Source: Thermococcus argininiproducens (GTDB lineage Archaea; Methanobacteriota_B; Thermococci; Thermococcales; Thermococcaceae). From it: a stretch of DNA of 64,000 nucleotides. The notes under the pieces are model-generated. The model ran no database searches, was not told the DNA's origin, and saw nothing but the letters and a program-made list of their open reading frames with translations. Where the stretch lies: positions 620,001-684,000 of the forward strand of contig NZ_CP080572.1 of assembly GCF_023746595.1 (NCBI RefSeq), in the 5' to 3' direction. Position 1 is the first letter of the stretch; every line of letters begins with the position of its first letter. Positions 56,168-64,000 of this stretch are shown one piece after another. Position numbers and translations under genes: made by a program.

Positions 56168-58831
56168 ATGAGGATAAGATCCCTTAAAATAAAGAATTTT
56201 AGAGCTCATGAGAGTTCTTACATTGAATTTAATGATGGGATTAACTTAATAATTGGTCAGAACGGTTCTGGTAAGAGCTCAATTCTTGAAGCAATCTTCG
56301 CTGCCCTTTATCTTGGCCATGGGAGTTTTCCTAGAGGATATAAAAGGGTAAATACGAGAATAGGAAAATCCGGGTTTGAACTAGTTCTAAAGTTTGAACA
56401 TAACGATAAACGGTATGAAATTGTAAGAAAGTCTAATGCTGAAAGCTATCTTAAAGAACATGGAGCAATCCTGTATGACAGGGATAGTGACATTGCTAAA
56501 TGGTCTGAGAAGCATCTCTATCCTCTCCACGTTTTTAGAAATGCTCTTTATATAAAGCAGGGTGAGATAGAGAACATTCTAATTGATGAGAATGTCAGGG
56601 AAAAGGTTCTTAGAAAAGTCTTGGGGATTGAAGATTTTGAAAATAGTGCTAACAATGCCCAAGAGGTTGTTAGGGAGCTGAGAAGGAAAAAAGACTATCT
56701 AGAAAAGTTAATTCAAACTTCTGGAGATCTTCAAGGAAGAATAGAAGAGCAAGAGAAAAAGCTTAAGGAGATACTTGTTAGAATAAATGAGCTTAGAAAG
56801 CAGGAGATTGAAATTTCAGAAAAGTTGTCTGGAGTTTCAAGGAGATATGAGTATCTCAAAAAACTCAGTGAATTATTGGGTCAAAAAGAAAAGGAAAAAC
56901 TATCAACCGAAGGCTCATTGAAACAACTTGAAACGGAGATAAAGAATATTAAAGAGAGAATTTCGGAGTTAGAGAAAGAACTTAATGAACTGGGAGATAA
57001 GGAAAAACGTCTAATAGAGATTCAATGGGTGGAAGAAGAATATAGAATGCTTAATGCTATTCTCTCAAAGAGAGCTGAGATCCAAAAAATTGAAATTGAA
57101 GAAAGTCGGTTAGAAGAACGAATTAGGGGAATACAAAGAGAGATAAGTGAGCTTAGCTCAAAAGAAAAGGAATTTCAGGAAGCTAAAAAACTCGAAAAGG
57201 AAGTTTTAGAGAGATATAGAACATTGAAAGGATTTGCGGAAGAGTATGAGAAAGTTAGACAGTTACTTGCTGAAAGGGAGAAATATTTGAAGGAGCTTGA
57301 AAAAGCAGGTTATACCAAAGAAAAGCTTACTAAGGAGCTAGAAGAAGTTGAAAAGGCAAAAGAGAAGTTAAAGGAACTTGAAGATAGGCTCGTGAGCCTA
57401 AAAGGTGAGCTTAACGGATTGAACAGAATTGAGTGGAAACTAAGGGATAACTTATCGAAACTAGAGGGTGCAAAGGAATGTCCTCTTTGTAAGAGGCCTA
57501 TACAAGAGCATGATAAAGGGGAAATCGAGAGAGAATATAAGCTGGAATTCGCCAAGATAGAAGAAAAGAAGAAAGAAATTAGTAAACAGCTTAAAGAACT
57601 CAAAGAAGAAAAAGAGAAACTTGAAAGGATTAAAAATAGAGAAAAGACTTTAATCAAGCTCTATAAGACATTGGAGTTCCTAGAAACTGTTGAAAAGAAG
57701 CTCAAAAGGTATGATATTGAAAGATTGAAAACAAGTTCTGAAGAATTCGAGAAAGTGAGGGAGAAGGCTATTGAGATAAAAAAAGAAATTATCCGATTGA
57801 AGAGGGAGACAGAGAGGCTTGTTAAAGTAAAAAAGGAACTGGAGACTATATCAAAAGATTTAGAGAATCTTAAAGGAAGAAAAAGAGCGATTCTTCAAGA
57901 AATAAGAGAGAGAGGATTTACTTCTTTTGAAGAAGTGGAAAAGAGGATAAGAAAATTGGATCCCATATACAAGGAGTACATAGAGCTTAGGGCAGTTCCA
58001 AAGGAGATTGAAACTCGGAAAAAGAAGCAAAATCTCTTAAAAAACGCATTAGAGAAGAAAGAACGAGAATTTAATATCCTTAAAGAGAATCTTAAAGTTA
58101 TTTATAGGGAGTTAGAGGAGCTAAATAGACAATTCAGCGAGGAAGAATTTGAGGCTATCCGTAAAGAGCATTTAAATCTATCGAATACTCATGCTGCTTT
58201 GCTCAAAGAGATTGAGGGTAGTGAGGTTCTTAAAGAAGAGGTCCTCAAAAATCTAGAAGAGCTCAAAATAAGACTTGAGGAGGTTAAAAAGGCCGAGAAA
58301 GAACTTGAGCTTGTTGGTAGGATGATAGCAGACATGAAAACCTTGAGAGAAAAGTTGCTTAAACTAAAAGCAGAAGCAGAAAGGAAAGGTTTAAGTGAAG
58401 TGGAAAGAGTTGCAAGTGAACTTTTCTCTGAAATGACGGAAAGAAAGTATCAGGGAATAAAAATAATCAGGGAGAAAAAGTTTGGTAAAGAGAGAATTAG
58501 GATAGTTGTCCTTTATCAAGGACAAGAGAAAGAAATTGACTTTTTAAGTGGAGGCGAAAAAATAGCTCTTGGATTATCCTTTAGGCTGGCATTATCGCTT
58601 TACAAAGTGAAAAACATGGAGCTCTTAATTTTAGATGAACCTACTCCATTTTTGGATGAAGAAAGAAGGAAAAAGCTGGTAGAGATAATAACTCAGCATC
58701 TAAGAAAGATCCCACAAGTGATAATAGTTTCACATGATGAAGAATTAAAGGACGCAGCGGATTATGTTATCAGAGTTACTCTTGTTGGTGGAAGGAGTAA
58801 TGTAGAGGTGGAAAGTCTTGGCGCGTATTAG
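56168..58831 (+). CDS. rad50: Rad50 SMC-like ATPase
   Basis: 887 residues. Walker A GQNGSGKSS is near residue 30 and the Q-loop at KQGEIENIL. Two long coiled coils follow, with the zinc hook CPLC (Cys438, Cys441) at the apex. The C-terminal lobe carries the signature LSGGEKIALGLSFRLALS and the Walker B LLILDEPTPFLDEE. ATG 56168 follows GGTGAGAGAA, five bases after the mre11 stop. No intein or frame break. Confidence 0.97.
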   Translation: MRIRSLKIKNFRAHESSYIEFNDGINLIIGQNGSGKSSILEAIFAALYLGHGSFPRGYKRVNTRIGKSGFELVLKFEHNDKRYEIVRKSNAESYLKEHGAILYDRDSDIAKWSEKHLYPLHVFRNALYIKQGEIENILIDENVREKVLRKVLGIEDFENSANNAQEVVRELRRKKDYLEKLIQTSGDLQGRIEEQEKKLKEILVRINELRKQEIEISEKLSGVSRRYEYLKKLSELLGQKEKEKLSTEGSLKQLETEIKNIKERISELEKELNELGDKEKRLIEIQWVEEEYRMLNAILSKRAEIQKIEIEESRLEERIRGIQREISELSSKEKEFQEAKKLEKEVLERYRTLKGFAEEYEKVRQLLAEREKYLKELEKAGYTKEKLTKELEEVEKAKEKLKELEDRLVSLKGELNGLNRIEWKLRDNLSKLEGAKECPLCKRPIQEHDKGEIEREYKLEFAKIEEKKKEISKQLKELKEEKEKLERIKNREKTLIKLYKTLEFLETVEKKLKRYDIERLKTSSEEFEKVREKAIEIKKEIIRLKRETERLVKVKKELETISKDLENLKGRKRAILQEIRERGFTSFEEVEKRIRKLDPIYKEYIELRAVPKEIETRKKKQNLLKNALEKKEREFNILKENLKVIYRELEELNRQFSEEEFEAIRKEHLNLSNTHAALLKEIEGSEVLKEEVLKNLEELKIRLEEVKKAEKELELVGRMIADMKTLREKLLKLKAEAERKGLSEVERVASELFSEMTERKYQGIKIIREKKFGKERIRIVVLYQGQEKEIDFLSGGEKIALGLSFRLALSLYKVKNMELLILDEPTPFLDEERRKKLVEIITQHLRKIPQVIIVSHDEELKDAADYVIRVTLVGGRSNVEVESLGAY

Positions 58832-60053
58832 TCAAAGTCATCTTAATGATGTGAAGAGATATTTAGACTCTCAGCTGGAGAGGATTGAGGGATTAAAGAG
58901 GTTGGTTGTAGAAGCAGGATATAAGTGGGAAGATTTTCCTCCTGAGAGAAAAGCAAACGTTTTTGCCATTGATGGGAGCAGAATGGTGAAGAGATTGAGC
59001 GGGGCTATAATCTATGCAGTTTCATCTGTTGCTGTGGGAGAGGACATTCTTCAATGGCATGAAATCGGTTTGGTATCTCCATATAAACACGTTGATGAAA
59101 GAATAAGGCTCCATATGGAAATGCTTGAGAACAGGATGGGCGCTTTAACATTTGAGTTGAAAAATGCAGATCTTATTTTAATGGATGGTACGCTAAGTGG
59201 TTCTATAGCACGTCCCCCTGCTTATTTAGAAAGTGCCACAAGGCATTTCTATGAGGAAGATAAAATTGGTACTATAAATCTGGTTAAAGGTTTTTTAGAA
59301 CTTCTTGACTCGGAGTGGGATAAATGGAAGAGGGCTCTTGACAAGGAAGGTGTTATTAACTACTCTACAGTGATGGCCAGAAGAGAAGAAGTTTTTGAAT
59401 TGTTAAAGCCGTATGTTGTTGAGGAAGAACTTGTTGAAAAAATAGAAAGTGATCCAAATTACAGGGAGGACTTCATAATATTTCTTGAATACTTGGAGTA
59501 CCTTCACTCAATAGATAAGCTCCTCCAGGGTAAAGTGGCATTTGTGGCAAAAACTTTCTACACTGATGACATAATAAAACAAGTTACAGAAGGTAAGAAG
59601 GAGAGCAAGCATGCCTTGATGCCTGATGTTCCAATAATAGACTCAATCTCGAAAAAGAGAGGTTATATGCGGTTTAGATATAGGGAAACTAGAAAATGGT
59701 CTCTTCCAGAGGTTATCAAAAAAGCTGCAGGAGATAAGTATCTTCAAAGGGTCATGCTCTTGTTCCCCGAGGAGGGAAACCCAGTTCAGAGTATTCAACC
59801 GGCTTATGTGAGGTTTATTGAGAATGGTGTCATATATCTCCTAGAAGCAATTGAGCTTGATGATGAGCTATTATCTGCAATACTCTCTGTTTCTGAAGAT
59901 GAGTACATTATACCTCTAGAGTATGCTCATCACACTGTTGTTATAAAGAAGCAAGAGTTTGATACTTATGTAGATGCCATACTTAATGCTTTAATAGGAG
60001 AAGATCGAAGATATCTAGCATTTTTGAGATATGGTAGAGAGCCATTGGAATGA
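58818..60053 (+). CDS. nurA: NurA 5'-3' nuclease
   Basis: 411 residues. The NurA fold is marked by FAIDGSRMVKRLSG with metal-binding Asp52, LILMDGTLSGSIARP (second Asp) and the C-terminal YAHHTVVIKKQEFDTYVDAIL. It resects 5' ends when bound to HerA. Starts with TTG inside the rad50 end (14-base overlap), with GAGGTGGAAAGTC upstream. Last gene of the operon. Confidence 0.94.
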   Translation: MARISQSHLNDVKRYLDSQLERIEGLKRLVVEAGYKWEDFPPERKANVFAIDGSRMVKRLSGAIIYAVSSVAVGEDILQWHEIGLVSPYKHVDERIRLHMEMLENRMGALTFELKNADLILMDGTLSGSIARPPAYLESATRHFYEEDKIGTINLVKGFLELLDSEWDKWKRALDKEGVINYSTVMARREEVFELLKPYVVEEELVEKIESDPNYREDFIIFLEYLEYLHSIDKLLQGKVAFVAKTFYTDDIIKQVTEGKKESKHALMPDVPIIDSISKKRGYMRFRYRETRKWSLPEVIKKAAGDKYLQRVMLLFPEEGNPVQSIQPAYVRFIENGVIYLLEAIELDDELLSAILSVSEDEYIIPLEYAHHTVVIKKQEFDTYVDAILNALIGEDRRYLAFLRYGREPLE

Positions 60054-60184
60054 TTCTCAATCTAACTCATTTTTTTAATTAAGAACTTGCTTATTTCTGC
60101 TAATATGTCCTTCCTATCTTTAAATAACAAATTCTAAAGCTCTCAATCAATAAGATTAAAAACTTACAAAGCAAATATTAAAAC

Positions 60185-60691
60185 ATGAGTGTCTCTTCCC
60201 GAGATTTCCTTCCCCGAAGGATACCTCTAAGTCTCATTACAATTCGACCGGCCACCCTTTTTGACTTAAACGAGATCATGCGTATTGAAAGACAATCGTT
60301 TAGAGAACAATACCCTAGAGGATTATTTCTAATGTTCCTTGAAGCAAATCGAGAAACTTTCCTAGTTGCTGAGTATAATGGTCAAGTCATTGGTTATGTC
60401 ATGGGTTATTTGAAGCCGGATATGGAAGGACATATAATGAGCATCGCAGTTGATCCCCTTTACAGGGGGAATGGGATAGGCAGAGCATTAATGGAAGCGG
60501 TTATAGATAGGTTAATAAAGCGGGGTGCTCGGTATATAGGGTTGGAAGTTAGGGTTAGCAATCAGGGAGCGATAAAACTCTATGAACGACTAGGGTTTAA
60601 GAAGATGAAAATTATCCGGAGGTATTACTCTGATGGAGAAGATGCCTACTATATGATGTTAACTCCAGAGAGTTGGGGGGGCAAGAGTTGA
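60185..60691 (+). CDS. rimI: GNAT N-acetyltransferase, RimI/Ard1-like
   Basis: 168 residues. The acetyl-CoA loop RGNGIGRALMEAV (Q/RxxGxG/A) is near residues 97-109, and IMSIAVDPLYRG, VRVSNQGAIKLYERLGF and the Tyr-rich end YYSDGEDAYYMML match archaeal RimI/Ard1, which acetylates protein N-termini. The first 15 residues are basic and may be a tail. The region 60054-60184 before it is AT-rich. There the only notable sequence is TATA-like. Confidence 0.9.
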   Translation: MSVSSRDFLPRRIPLSLITIRPATLFDLNEIMRIERQSFREQYPRGLFLMFLEANRETFLVAEYNGQVIGYVMGYLKPDMEGHIMSIAVDPLYRGNGIGRALMEAVIDRLIKRGARYIGLEVRVSNQGAIKLYERLGFKKMKIIRRYYSDGEDAYYMMLTPESWGGKS

Positions 60692-61200
60692 GCGAGTTCA
60701 AATTTTATATCAGTGGAGAGAGGGTTTTCAGTACCATGGAAAGTGCGATAAATAAACTTTATAACAAGAGACATTACGGAGAGGTTATCAGTGGAAAGTT
60801 ATTTCTCTCATTTATTGAAGCTGCCTATCTCCTTGAAAAAGAGTGGATTAGGGTTTTTGAGGGTGAAAAGGAACTAGGTCTTGAAGAACTTTTTGAAAAA
60901 GGTAGAAAGAAAGATGAACAGTTTGACTTAAAATTCTTGGTATACAAGGATCTTAGAGACAGGGGATACACTGTCAAGACTGCTCTTAAATATGGCTCTC
61001 ATTTTAGAGTATATAGGAAGGGTATGGAAGAGCATGCCGACTGGCTTATCTGGGTTGTAAGTGAGAGTCAAAAAATGCATCCAAATGACTTGATTGCAAG
61101 GGTTAGGGTGGCCCATGGAGTGAGGAAAAAGATGGTTCTTGCAGTTGTTGATGAGGATAATGATGTTGTTTATTATCAAGTTGAAAGAGTAAAGTTTTGA
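60688..61200 (+). CDS. endA: tRNA-splicing endonuclease
   Basis: 170 residues, the size of homo-oligomeric archaeal EndA. The catalytic triad is seen as Tyr109 (SHFRVYRKG), His116 (EEHADWL) and Lys147 or 148 (VRKKMVLAV). It cuts introns at bulge-helix-bulge sites. Starts with TTG 60688 overlapping the rimI stop (TTGA), with GGGGGGCAAGAG before it. An in-frame TTG 15 bases upstream is possible. Confidence 0.93.
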   Translation: MSEFKFYISGERVFSTMESAINKLYNKRHYGEVISGKLFLSFIEAAYLLEKEWIRVFEGEKELGLEELFEKGRKKDEQFDLKFLVYKDLRDRGYTVKTALKYGSHFRVYRKGMEEHADWLIWVVSESQKMHPNDLIARVRVAHGVRKKMVLAVVDEDNDVVYYQVERVKF

Positions 61201-61218
61201 AAATAAGAAAAGTGGAAA

Positions 61219-62406
61219 TCACTTGAGGAACTCAGTTTTCTTTCCAAGATCCTCAAATGCATCAATTACATATTGTAGGTCTTCTTTGCTGTGGGCTGCT
61301 GAGGGTTCAAGTCTTATTCTCGCGGTTCCTAATGGAACAGTTGGATATACGATAGCCTGTGCAAAAATATTGTATTCCTCGTATAATCTTCTACTGAATT
61401 CTTGAGCAAGTTTTTCATCATAAAGCATCACTGGGGTAATTGGGTGTTTGGTATTTCCAAGATTGTACCCAATATCACGGAGACCCTTTTGAAGGAAGTA
61501 TGTGTTGTCCCAAAGCTTTTTGACGAGCTCATCACTGTGTTGAAGAATCTCAACAGCAGCAATAGCTGCAGCGACATCTGGTGGATTTACTGCACTGGAG
61601 AATAGGAAGGGTCTTCCTCTTTGTCTTAGGTAATCTATTGCTTCCTCTGGGCCGGCAACGTAACCCCCGATGACACCAAAAGCTTTGCTTAGAGTCCCCA
61701 TCTCGAAGTCGACTCTATCATGGAGATTGAAGTGATCCACTATACCTCTTCCGTGTTCTCCTAAAACACCCTCACCATGGGCATCATCCACATAAACCAT
61801 GGCATCATATTGCTCTGCTAACTCTACTATTTCTGGTAGCGGAGCTAAGTCACCATCCATTGAGAAAACTCCATCCGTGACTATGAGTTTTTTCTTCTTG
61901 CTTTTAACCTCTTCAAGCTTCTTTTTGAGGTCTTCCATATCAAGGTGCTTGTAGATAACTTTGGGAGCACCGCTTAATCTCATACCGTCTATGATGCTCG
62001 CGTGGTTGAGTTCTTCGCTTACAAAAACTCCATCTTCGCCTTTCTTTATGAGGGCACTAATGGCTCCAAGGTTTGCATTATAACCACTCTGGAAGAGAAT
62101 CGCAGCCTCTCTCTTTTTGAATTTTGCCAGTTTCTCCTCGAGCTCTACGTGGAGTTCCATTGTACCAGCTATAGTTCTAACAGCTCCCGCACCTATACCA
62201 TAGTCGAGAATTGCTCTTATTGCGGCTTCTTTGATTTTTGGATGTGCGGCAAGGCCAAGGTAGTTGTTGGAACACATGTTAAGAACCTTCTTCCCATCCA
62301 CAACAACCCAGGGGCCTTGAGAACTTTGAAGGACTCTAATCTTAACATAGAGGCCTTTCTCTTTAAGTTCATTAAGCTCCTCAGTAATCCAATCAAGCTT
62401 CGCCAT
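61219..62406 (-). CDS. kbl: 2-Amino-3-ketobutyrate CoA ligase-type PLP enzyme
   Basis: 395 residues, alpha-oxoamine synthase family. [39 protein letters not shown] (207-214) and [13 protein letters not shown] with PLP Lys241 are all present. It is annotated as Kbl (glycine C-acetyltransferase) in relatives, but this family also includes serine palmitoyltransferase and KAPA synthase, so the acyl donor is not certain. ATG 62406 follows GGTGGTGCAT. It ends 18 bases from endA, tail to tail. Confidence 0.88.
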   Translation of the reverse strand: MAKLDWITEELNELKEKGLYVKIRVLQSSQGPWVVVDGKKVLNMCSNNYLGLAAHPKIKEAAIRAILDYGIGAGAVRTIAGTMELHVELEEKLAKFKKREAAILFQSGYNANLGAISALIKKGEDGVFVSEELNHASIIDGMRLSGAPKVIYKHLDMEDLKKKLEEVKSKKKKLIVTDGVFSMDGDLAPLPEIVELAEQYDAMVYVDDAHGEGVLGEHGRGIVDHFNLHDRVDFEMGTLSKAFGVIGGYVAGPEEAIDYLRQRGRPFLFSSAVNPPDVAAAIAAVEILQHSDELVKKLWDNTYFLQKGLRDIGYNLGNTKHPITPVMLYDEKLAQEFSRRLYEEYNIFAQAIVYPTVPLGTARIRLEPSAAHSKEDLQYVIDAFEDLGKKTEFLK

Positions 62407-62539
62407 ATGCACCACCGAGTAGAATATCTACTTTTTACACCTATAAAAGTTTTTCATGTATCTCAATGATATGTCTACGGTTACCCCTGGAGACAATATA
62501 ATGGCTTTTTTGTATGTATTGCTTTAGATTAGATCCTAG

Positions 62540-62566
62540 AAATTTACGATTATCGGCCGTAAATTT
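62540..62566. promoter_or_regulatory. Operator-like inverted repeat over a strong TATA box
   Basis: AAATTTACG and CGTAAATTT are perfect nine-base arms around nine bases. The right arm runs into TTTTATATATT (62564-62574), the best TATA box in this gap. Binding here would block TBP, so repression is expected. Confidence 0.6.
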
Positions 62567-62592
62567 TATATATTTCAAGTGCTTAATTTTTG

Positions 62593-62656
62593 TGGGTCTT
62601 CGTAGGGAGGACAGAGCAAAGCCGCAAAGTTAGAATGTTGGCCTGCTTGGTTTTTA
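62593..62656 (+). ncRNA. Possible small structured RNA
   Basis: Begins about 25 bases after the TATA box at 62564-62574. Two stems can form: GTCTTC (62596-62601) with GAGGAC (62607-62612), and AGC-AAA-GCC (62615-62623) with GGC-CT-GCT (62640-62647). A TTTTT run follows at 62651-62655, as for an archaeal terminator. It matches no riboswitch or sRNA I know. If no termination occurs it would be a leader of the gene at 62753. The remainder of this gap (62407-62539, 62657-62752) shows only a weak TATA (TTATATAAG) at about 62719. Confidence 0.35.
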
Positions 62657-62752
62657 ATTATAATTAAATTTCAGGATTAGGGATATGATTGTGCTAAATA
62701 GGAGGTTGTAGATGATTATATAAGATGTAGAAACACAAGGGGTGAATTCCTA

Positions 62753-63661
62753 GTGATAAGAAAATTAAAATGGGACTTTTATTTAGTTCTTGTTTTATCT
62801 GTGGCTTTTATCCTTATCTTTTCTGTTTCGCTTGGAATCTACAAGGACAAGATGACTAAGAATGAGTTCTGGGATAGATTCATTGGTGAAAGATTAGCCT
62901 ACGTTTATGTAGTTCCAAATGAGAGTATAGAGGCAACTATTTTCTGGTGTCCTTCCTCTATGAAATTAGAGAAAGATAAGCTGAAAGATAATATTAGTGT
63001 AACTATTTCCACGCCCTTAGGTTCACTGGTTCAATACAAAGGAGAAGATCTGCAAAGGTCATTCAGAGGATACTTTAGAATGATTATACCAATGCAGCTT
63101 TTGGGCTTTGAGTCTGGGAGCTACGAGTTGGAGAATGTAAACTCCTACATTTATGTTACCACTCCAACTAGAACAGAGAAGTTTACCATCTCCTTAGGAA
63201 ATTGGATCATTGAAACTGGCAAAGAAATTGCCCCAAAATTAATTATTACCGAAAACAGCCGATATGCTACTACATTTGTAAACGATTCTAAACTGGTAAA
63301 ATATGAGATAGGGTTGTTTAACCCAACAAATGAGAGCATCTACATTATGAACATTTTTCATCCCCTAGACTCTCAAAGCTTAAGAACTCTCGCTATAGCT
63401 TGTTACAACACCACATCCATTTTAGACTTACCAAAAGTGGAAGATGGATCAAAAATTCCAAAAGAGAATCTTCTTTCTTCCACAGGGTGTCAGATACCTC
63501 CAAGAGAAAAAAGATACCTTGTCATGTATATCGAAGTTGATCCTACAGTTGAAATGCTCTTATTGAGACCAAAAATAGAGTACAAATTGAACAATAGTAC
63601 TTTTTTCATGCCCGGAGCAACAATGGAATTTGTTAGAATAACAGAAAGGTGCACAAATTAA
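62753..63661 (+). CDS. Membrane-anchored extracytoplasmic protein, function unknown
   Basis: 302 residues. One N-terminal hydrophobic segment (about residues 9-29, FYLVLVLSVAFILIFSVSL) with no clear cleavage site suggests an anchored protein with the rest outside. The outer part is beta-rich, has several NxS/T glycosylation sites (NES, NNS, NDS, NTT) and four or five Cys. I do not recognise a domain. It starts with GTG after GGGGTGAATTCCTA. Confidence 0.7.
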   Translation: MIRKLKWDFYLVLVLSVAFILIFSVSLGIYKDKMTKNEFWDRFIGERLAYVYVVPNESIEATIFWCPSSMKLEKDKLKDNISVTISTPLGSLVQYKGEDLQRSFRGYFRMIIPMQLLGFESGSYELENVNSYIYVTTPTRTEKFTISLGNWIIETGKEIAPKLIITENSRYATTFVNDSKLVKYEIGLFNPTNESIYIMNIFHPLDSQSLRTLAIACYNTTSILDLPKVEDGSKIPKENLLSSTGCQIPPREKRYLVMYIEVDPTVEMLLLRPKIEYKLNNSTFFMPGATMEFVRITERCTN

Positions 63662-63777
63662 TAGTTTTCCCAATTTAAGAAGAGTTTGCTTTTCTGTTCT
63701 AGATTTTTGGGATGTAAGTTTCTATATAACAATGTTTAAGTAAAAATCAACTCTCTCTAAAACTATGAAAAGTCCAA

Positions 63778-63790
63778 AGCTTTTAAATAT
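63778..63790 (+). promoter_or_regulatory. TATA box of rfcS
   Basis: GCTTTTAAATATC lies about 45-58 bases upstream of the rfcS start and predicts a short leader that contains the AGGTGATCG ribosome site. Confidence 0.5.
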
Positions 63791-63835
63791 CTGCTTGAGT
63801 ATAAAGAAGTTAGGTTACGATAATAGGTGATCGCT

Positions 63836-64000
63836 ATGGTTGAGGCGGTAAAAGAGGTTAAAGAAGTCAAAATTCTTGAAAAACCTTGGGTTGAAAAGTA
63901 CAGGCCTGAGAGACTTGATGACATTGTTGGTCAGGATCATATAGTGAGGAGATTGAAGCATTATGTTAAGACTGGTTCGATGCCCCACCTTCTCCTAGCT
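63836..64000 (+). CDS. rfcS: Replication factor C small subunit (5' part)
   Basis: The first 55 residues are visible. [30 protein letters not shown] is the standard start of the archaeal clamp-loader small subunit, and PHLLLA leads into the Walker A that lies beyond the window. It loads PCNA on DNA with RfcL. The Val/Lys-rich first 12 residues are a short extension. An intein further on, known in some relatives, cannot be judged here. Confidence 0.92.
   Translation, partial: MVEAVKEVKEVKILEKPWVEKYRPERLDDIVGQDHIVRRLKHYVKTGSMPHLLLA

Overview
The window is a 64 kb piece of chromosome from a hyperthermophilic euryarchaeon of the order Thermococcales, most likely a low-GC Thermococcus or a close relative. 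The evidence is archaeal-type LonB, HerA-Mre11-Rad50-NurA, archaeosine TGT, Dph2, EndA, a Tfx regulator, the clamp-loader small subunit, split GMP synthase (GuaAa/GuaAb), formate-dependent purine enzymes (PurT, PurP), GGTGAT-type ribosome sites and AT-rich TATA boxes. There is no rRNA and no CRISPR array. Two tRNA genes are present, Gln(CTG) and Tyr(GTA), both with encoded CCA.

Left third (2.8-28.5 kb): a dispersed purine island with guaAa, guaAb, guaB, two purP paralogues, purL, purQ, purS, purD, purE, purT, purM, purC and purF, plus thiC, which draws AIR from the same pathway. An AT-rich palindrome (TTTTnACA-N5-ATGTnAAAA) lies in the control region of each transcription unit. The same box lies upstream of a stand-alone formate dehydrogenase-like molybdoenzyme convergent with purF. 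PurT and PurP both consume formate, so this enzyme may supply formate for purine synthesis. That is the most interesting hypothesis here. Set into the island are a HEPN-MNT pair between the two GMP synthase genes, a DUF234-type ATPase between purL and purQ, an MFS transporter and a nadBAC operon with its own perfect operator-like palindrome.

Middle (28.5-49.3 kb): accessory and housekeeping genes (HD protein, DUF434, lipoprotein, DUF432-MscS, Dph2, YhfC-like membrane protein with PadR regulator, HisS, MarC, Tfx, LrgAB, RidA, LonB), crossed by IS200/IS605-type elements. Two are full length with only tnpB. One of these sits exactly in frame inside a NOP2/Sun RNA methyltransferase gene. Three short relics keep element ends. 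Two of them keep the tnpB-tail/right-end segment that encodes the guide (omega) RNA in this family.

Right (49.3-64 kb): glycosyltransferase, PiT phosphate transporter, tgtA, the herA-mre11-rad50-nurA end-resection operon, rimI-endA, a kbl-type aminotransferase, a gap with a strong promoter, a 9-bp-arm operator and a possible small RNA, a membrane-anchored hypothetical protein, and the 5' end of rfcS running off the window.
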